Shown here: in pieces, positions 58,724-64,000 of the stretch | Layout: each line of letters starts with the position of its first letter | How positions within the stretch are numbered: the first letter of the stretch is position 1 | Assembly (NCBI GenBank): GCA_029204045.2 | Contig: CM055068.1 | Coordinates: forward strand, 33,859,028 to 33,923,027 | Origin: Tillandsia leiboldiana | Taxonomy: Eukaryota > Streptophyta > Magnoliopsida > Poales > Bromeliaceae | DNA: 64,000 bases | Direction: 5' to 3' | Translations under genes and position numbers: made by a program | Notes under the pieces: model-generated | What the model was told of the DNA's origin: nothing | The model's input: the letters and a program-made list of their open reading frames with translations, nothing else | Database searches by the model: none

Positions 58724-59298
58724 TGTTGTAACATTTTATTAAATGAGTTATTAATTTAATAAACTTATGCATTTGTAACTAGTGGAGTTACAACTCCTTT
58801 ACTCTTGCATGGTAGCTTTTTTCAAATTAAGTTTTGAACTTACAAAGAGAACTAACGTATACTACTTAATAAAGCTAACTCCTAACATTTTAATTTTGAA
58901 CTTAATTAAGTTGTAACATTAAGACCTATGGTGCCTATATAAAGAGAGCTTTTCTACTCTCTTGAGACACACCAAAAAAACAAGATACTAATAGAAGACT
59001 AAATAACTATTCAATTTGAGAGAGAAGAGAGATCAAAGAAAAGGTGTTCTTTTTGGTGGAGCTTTGGGCTCATCTACTTGTGCAGAGTTGGTGAAGCCAC
59101 ACGACGAGGGTCGAGCCGTTGTATCCTGGAGGGGGCAAGTCAGTGTTCTGCTGCATCAGTTCGAAGGCTTTGTCTACCGCAGAGAGCTTGAATCTCCTTA
59201 AAGAGAGCGAGATATCCGTGGCTCGGCTTGATCGACTCGTTGGTACTTTTCATATTTTATTGTAGTCTAACCTCTATTTTATTGTATTTACACCAACA
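58724..59298 (+). mobile_element. copia-like solo LTR, 575 bp
   Basis: TGTTGTAACATT to TTTACACCAACA with perfect target duplication TAAGG (58719-58723 and 59299-59303). TATA box at 58936-58944 (CTATATAAAG) followed by a CT/GA-rich leader. The length and TGTTG...CAACA ends suit copia; the lineage is not determined. Confidence 0.88.
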
Positions 59299-59659
59299 TA
59301 AGGTATAAACCTTTTTTATATGATGATGAATATATGACTTTATGAATCAATAATAAAGACAAAGGCTTTAGCAATGATGTCTTTTTTTTTCCTTTGCAAA
59401 TGCATTGCCCTGGAGAGTCCAGTCCTGAAGTGAGTTCGGTTCAGGAGTGAGCCCTAATTTTCTTTTCTAATTTTTTTCCTTTTTTTGAATTTTTTTATCT
59501 TTCTTTAATTTTTTTTTTTTTTAAATTACGAACATTTCAAAAAAAAATCAAAAAATATTTCAAAAATTTCTGAAAGTTTGAAATAGTTTACAAAATTATA
59601 AATTATATTTTGGACCTCTCTAAAACGTAGGACCCTATATTTCATCTTACATCAACTTC

Positions 59660-60116
59660 ACTTGGTTATAATAGGTTGAAAGAAGGCTTATTTTTTAGAA
59701 GGTCGATCCAAAAAATCACCAAAACCAGCTTGCAAGATCCAATTGTTAATTTAAAAATCTTCCAAGTTATTATATTAATCATATTTTCATATTCGCCGTA
59801 GAGGGATACATGAAAATTAGGCCTTGTTCGGCATTGTTGCCATTTTTTTAGTATTTTTAAACACTTATTCTATATAATATGATATCCTAGAAGAAAGGGC
59901 TTTTTCCTTTTTGTCATAGTAGCTAGCTTGCAATGCACCCTAGCCAAGTGATGGATGACAACTTCTTTAAAAACATTTTTGAAAGCAAAAAAGAAAAAGT
60001 TGCTTTCAAGTTTTGCCGACAAACAAATACCTTGAATGTAAGGATTGCAACCAATCCACCATCCACTCCTACACTATTTCATATATAAATTCTATTTAAA
60101 TAAGCAAAAAAAAGGC
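59660..60116. other. intron sequence
   Basis: AT-rich, with no exon or repeat recognised. Confidence 0.5.
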
Positions 60117-60124
60117 AACAACAC

Positions 60125-60457
60125 CAAGGATTTAAGTGTCGTGGCACGGAATCGTACCAAAAACTTGTCGGCACGGTGGGTGCCGAGCCGTGCCGATTAG
60201 TGTCGGTCACAAAAAATACATGTGTGCTGACACATAATGGCATGGAATATTTATTTTCCTTAGCAACAAAATTTTCTAATTGCTTATTATGTATCTTTAT
60301 CAAATATTTTAAACTTTATTGAGAAAATTACTAGTAATTTAAAGGAAAAAGGATTTTCAACTATGCCATCGGCACGGAGACAGTATCGTGCCGGTGTCTT
60401 GTTGACACGATACGGCACGGTAGATACAGCCCGTGCCGATGGATACTTAAATCCTTG
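60125..60457. mobile_element. hAT-like MITE D, 333 bp
   Basis: Ends CAAGGATTTAAGTGTCG and the inverse of CAAGGATTTAAGTATCC, with a perfect 8-bp duplication AACAACAC (60117-60124 and 60458-60465). It aligns along its whole length with MITE C. Confidence 0.93.
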
Positions 60458-60465
60458 AACAACAC

Positions 60466-61300
60466 CAAACAAGGCCTTAAGTTTTATTCCTTCCAAAATT
60501 ACAGTGAAACATAACTTTACCATAGCTACAGTTGTGAAAGTGAGTTATAATATGACTATTCCAATTCCCCAATTATTTGATCATTTTGGAAAGTTCAAAG
60601 ACCTAGCAAATATTGGAGACGACATCCAAAGGCCAAGACTGGCAAAATCTGCAATACTGCTAAAACTGTTCGTTTAGACAATTTCAAAACCAAAATTGCA
60701 ACCGATTTTTTGAGCCATGGCACCAACAGCATAGACAGCCCAACATTCAAAAGTACACAACACTTAATGTTACTAGAGCATTACTAGGCATTGAATTGCA
60801 GCATATGAGAATTCTAAACATAGAAGCATGTTACTAAGAAGTACACGCTGCTACACTAAAGAAGTAGAATTCAAAGTAAAATCTAAATCAGAATGGTGAT
60901 TTTAAATTAAAAGACTATTACTAACTAAAAAAGGTTTCACAAAGCTCCTGCATGTAATTATCAACAACAATCCCAAACTGTATAACTTACAAAACAATTT
61001 AAGAATTTATCCAATAACAGAAAACCTACCAGTGATATGAATTGGCTTAGCTTATGAAAGCTATAAGGCATACTCTTTCTAATACTGGGAAGAAAAAACA
61101 AGTACGTATTTACTAACAAATTACAATGTTATTTTTATTGCAAAGAAGCTTATTTTTTTGAAATGAAAAGCAAGATTTAATCTGATGACGAACCAAAAAC
61201 AAAAGTACTTTTAAGAGAGAAATACATGGACTGGTGGGTAGGAGCCTGGCCAATTGGCCCAGTTACTAGTTTTCAAGGACTCAAATAGATGATCCCAAGT
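60466..61300. other. intron sequence
   Basis: AT-rich, no coding signal on either strand that resembles the missing DUF547 exons. Limits to the right are approximate because the next LTR edge is uncertain. Confidence 0.5.
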
Positions 61301-64000
61301 TGTGGTGTAAAGATTGTGTAGTGCTCCGGCTTACGCTAAAGTGGCAAAGTGCGGATAAGAGACCCTAAACATGTCTAAAATAGGGGTAAGATGAGCTTAA
61401 GCAAGTTTTGGTTCGAAGCAAAAGGCATCCGGACCAAAGTTGAGTTGGAAAGCGAGCTTGGAAAGATCAAAATCTGCAAACTTTAGATTTTTGAATGGAG
61501 TACCGGAACCCCAATCACGTACCGGAATCCTATAGAAAACTGGAAAATCCAGCTCTCGGGGTTTTGGGAATTCAGGGAAGACGTATTGGAACCCTATAGA
61601 AAACTAGAAAATCCAGCTCTCGGGTTTTTGGGAATTCAGGGGAGACGTACCGGAACCAGCCTACGCATACCGGTACCCCAGCCCGCATACCAGTACCCCA
61701 ACCCGTGTACCGGTACTTCAAGCCCCTGACAGCACAAGTAAACTAGGTTTAACCATGGTTAGTGTTGGGGTTTAAGTCGGGTTAGCCCATCTTAAAGCAC
61801 GACCCTTTCACAGGAAAACCCCATTTTCCACCCTCCCCTCCATTTCTCTTCTCTTTCTCTCTCTAAAGGCTTGGGAGAGGAACCCTAGCTTGGAAGGTTG
61901 AAGGGGATTGATCTCTTGGAGGGCAAGAGACTTGAAGGAAGCTTCCAAAGGAGGTTCTTGGAGCTAGAAGGAGGCTTCTTATCCACGTTTTGGAGCAAGA
62001 ACAAGAGGTAAGCTTCTAGGGTTTTGGTATTTCGGGATTTATATGGATTTAGAAGAGATAAAATGATCTCTTATGGACTTCTATTCTGTTTTTAGGGACT
62101 TTCTTGGAGAAGAAGTAGATCAAACTCAAGTTCTTGCAAGAGGAACACAAGGTGGGGGATTTCACCGAAAAGTGTGAACTAATTCTCTATTCCTTTGCTT
62201 TTCTATGATCTAGAAGCATAGTATAAGAGTAGATGCATTTAGTGCATGTGTATGTGCTTAAGATTTAGAATTTTAGCCCTAGGTGATAACAGTGGATTTC
62301 AAGGTTTAGCCTTGCTTATTGTGGATAAAAAAACCTAGATGTAGGTTACCTTTACATGAAAATGGACTTAGGAGAAACCTAGGTCATACTTTGTGTGAAA
62401 TGGAACTTAGGAGAAAACCTAGGTTGAATTGTGTGGCATTGGACTTAGGAAGAATCTAAGTCATGAATCGTGTGGCATTGAACTTAGGAAAAGATAACCT
62501 AAGGCAAGCGTGTAGAGTATAAACTCTAACTTCGAAACATAGAGTCAATGAATTCTAGGTTAAGGGTAATATGCAACATAAAGTCCATGAACTCTAGGTT
62601 AAGTATGAAATGAATATAGAGTCAAGGAACTCTAGGTTGAATGTGGTATAAAAACTTAGAGTTAATAAACTCTAAGTTAAATGTGGAAATGAGAACATAG
62701 AGTTAATGAACTCTAGGCTAAATGTGATTGGAACATTTGGTGTTCTTGAGACATCGTAGCACCCTAAGGTTGTAAACATAGGGTTAATGAATAAGTATAA
62801 GTGAGTTGGAGTCTAGGCAACATCATGTAACCCTAGAGTAAAGAACTTAGGGTCGAATGGGCAAAGTGAGTAAATAAAATAACTCTAACTTAAATTGATG
62901 TCCTTGGGGCATCCTAGCTATCCTAGGGTTAATAACCTAGGGTAAAAGAGGAAAGTAAAAGAGCATGGATAAAGAGGAAGGTAAAAGACATATGCTATAG
63001 TCCTAGAGTCATGGGACCTAGGAAGAGACAGTGGCAAATGTTGCAACATTCCGGAATGGCTTGGCGGGAGATATCGATCACCCTCGACTTCCAGTACAGT
63101 GGCAGGAGATGCCGATCACCCTCAACTCCCGGAGGAGATGTCGATCACCCTCGACTCCCTATATAGTGCTTGGTGATGCAGATCCCCCTCGACACCAAGT
63201 GACTGTGCAATGCTTGGAGATGTCGATCCCCCTCGACTCCAAGTGACTAGCGGGCACGGCGATGCTGATCACCCTCGACGCCGTCAGCCCACCGATTGGA
63301 GAGTAGCTGACTATTCGGGCTCTTCATGAAGTATTGAGATGTGGGACCGGTCGATGGACGGTTCAGGCCATGTGGCATAGAGAGTATGCACATGATTGGT
63401 ATGTGAGCAAATGGGACCCAACTAGCTAGTGGGTTAAATAGAGACCATGGCAAATAAATATGAAAAAACCTTAAAAGCAAAAGGTAATATAAATGCATCT
63501 TCGGATTTGGGACTCGTGATTTGGGAGGTTTGTGCTGATGCCGACTCCCCGGGCATGGGCCTTTTAGGCGGGATACTTTAGAAAGGTTAAAGATAAAATA
63601 TATTGTAAATGATACCTTCGAATGTGAAACTCGATTTCAGGAGCATGACTCCTAGGGCACGGGTCCATTGTCGAGGTACTTTCGAAAGGCTAAAAGTAAA
63701 GAGAAAATGAAAATGAAAGTGACCAAATGTGGTCGGGTTAGGAGTAACCCTTGTATAGCGGCATAGTTGCCGAGTTATAGTATAGCGGCCTAGTATTGCA
63801 TAGCATGGTAGCATTATGACATTGAGTATGCACTAGTAGTGTAGTGATTATTATATCAGCATGCTAATATAAAATTTACAGCTTTCCCCATTATCTTGTT
63901 ACTAATATTTTTATTGGACCAAGAGGTGTAGAGCATATTTCTTGGTAGATGAACCCACTGGGAACTATTCGTAGTTCTCACACCCTGTTGTTTACCATTT
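61301..64000 (+). repeat. large Gypsy-type LTR, running off the window
   Basis: Starts near TGTGGTGTAAAG (61301-61312). It has a TACCGGAACC array at 61495-61730, a splice-donor-like AAGAGGTAAGCTTC near 62003-62016, hairpin arrays at 62340-63030 and 63057-63291, and near the end a CCCACTGGGAACTA...TAGTTCTCACACCC block shared with the 10615 and 32417 LTRs. The interior or solo status lies beyond 64000. Confidence 0.65.
63057..63291 (+). repeat. array of six hairpin units with a fixed core
   Basis: Six units share a core GATGTCGATCACCCTCGAC (with small changes) and are flanked by arms that pair with each other: GGAG/CTCC, CTTGGTG/CACCAAG, CTTGGAG/CTCCAAG and ACGGCG/CGCCGT in different units. 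Confidence 0.8.

Larger units (their letters stand above)
55900..59654 (+). mobile_element. non-autonomous LTR retrotransposon with two later insertions
   Basis: LTRs begin TGATGCAGA and end TACATCA, with a perfect target duplication ACTTC (55895-55899 and 59655-59659) and a primer site TTGGTATCAAAGC at 57471-57483. The 5' LTR (55900-57467) contains a foldback element and the 3' LTR (58454-59654) a solo LTR; stripped of these both are about 620 bp. The interior is under 1 kb and lacks any pol domain, so the element depended on another for movement. Confidence 0.92.

Noticed and set aside
63057..63291. CRISPR-like look of regularly spaced repeats
   Set aside because: The units are adjacent hairpins with diverged arms, no unique spacers of even length, no cas genes, and the context is a plant LTR.

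Overview
This is nuclear DNA of a flowering plant. The evidence is spliceosomal GT-AG introns in a plant-specific DUF547 gene, plant LTR-retrotransposon lineages (SIRE/Maximus, Tork and Tekay-like) and dense hAT- and Harbinger-type MITEs. I cannot fix the species; no prokaryotic, organellar or tRNA/rRNA gene was seen.

The only host gene I can defend is on the minus strand: the C-terminal part of a DUF547 (MIP1-type leucine-zipper family) protein in five exons, at 55246-55345, 4461-4520, 4291-4383, 4101-4220 and 1676-2035. They join in frame, with GT-AG borders and no stop. The first two are separated by one intron of about 50.7 kb, and nearly everything between 4.9 and 54.5 kb is transposons nested inside it. 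The upstream exons lie beyond 64000, so the preceding intron also exceeds 8.6 kb. A weak candidate for the last exon of a convergent plus-strand gene lies at 124-243.

Layout of the giant intron. (1) 4968-26500 is a SIRE/Maximus copia element with TSD ACATG; its reverse transcriptase is split by a Tekay-like Gypsy element at 10615-20897 (TSD CTTAC). The Gypsy element has 3.5-kb LTRs and a decayed 3.3-kb interior. (2) 26763-44733 is a patchwork of minus-strand Gypsy remnants. It is interrupted by two hAT-like MITEs (one holding a 3-kb solo LTR), a TRIM-like element carrying two Harbinger-type MITEs side by side, and a deleted copia. (3) 44736-50651 is a minus-strand Tork copia with TSD TCAAC and a hAT MITE in one LTR. 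(4) 51215-54541 is a Tekay-like solo LTR (TSD GGTGC) holding a SIRE-like solo LTR.

Upstream of exon 55246-55345, the next intron holds a non-autonomous LTR element (55900-59654, TSD ACTTC) that itself carries a Mutator-like foldback and a copia solo LTR. A hAT MITE follows, then the start of a large LTR running off the window.

The most unusual signals are in the LTRs. Several different Tekay-like LTRs carry arrays of short hairpins, in some of which the stem arms change together while the core stays fixed, and three share a covarying hairpin some 400 bp from the LTR end. No gene cassette resembling a new enzymatic or defence system was found.
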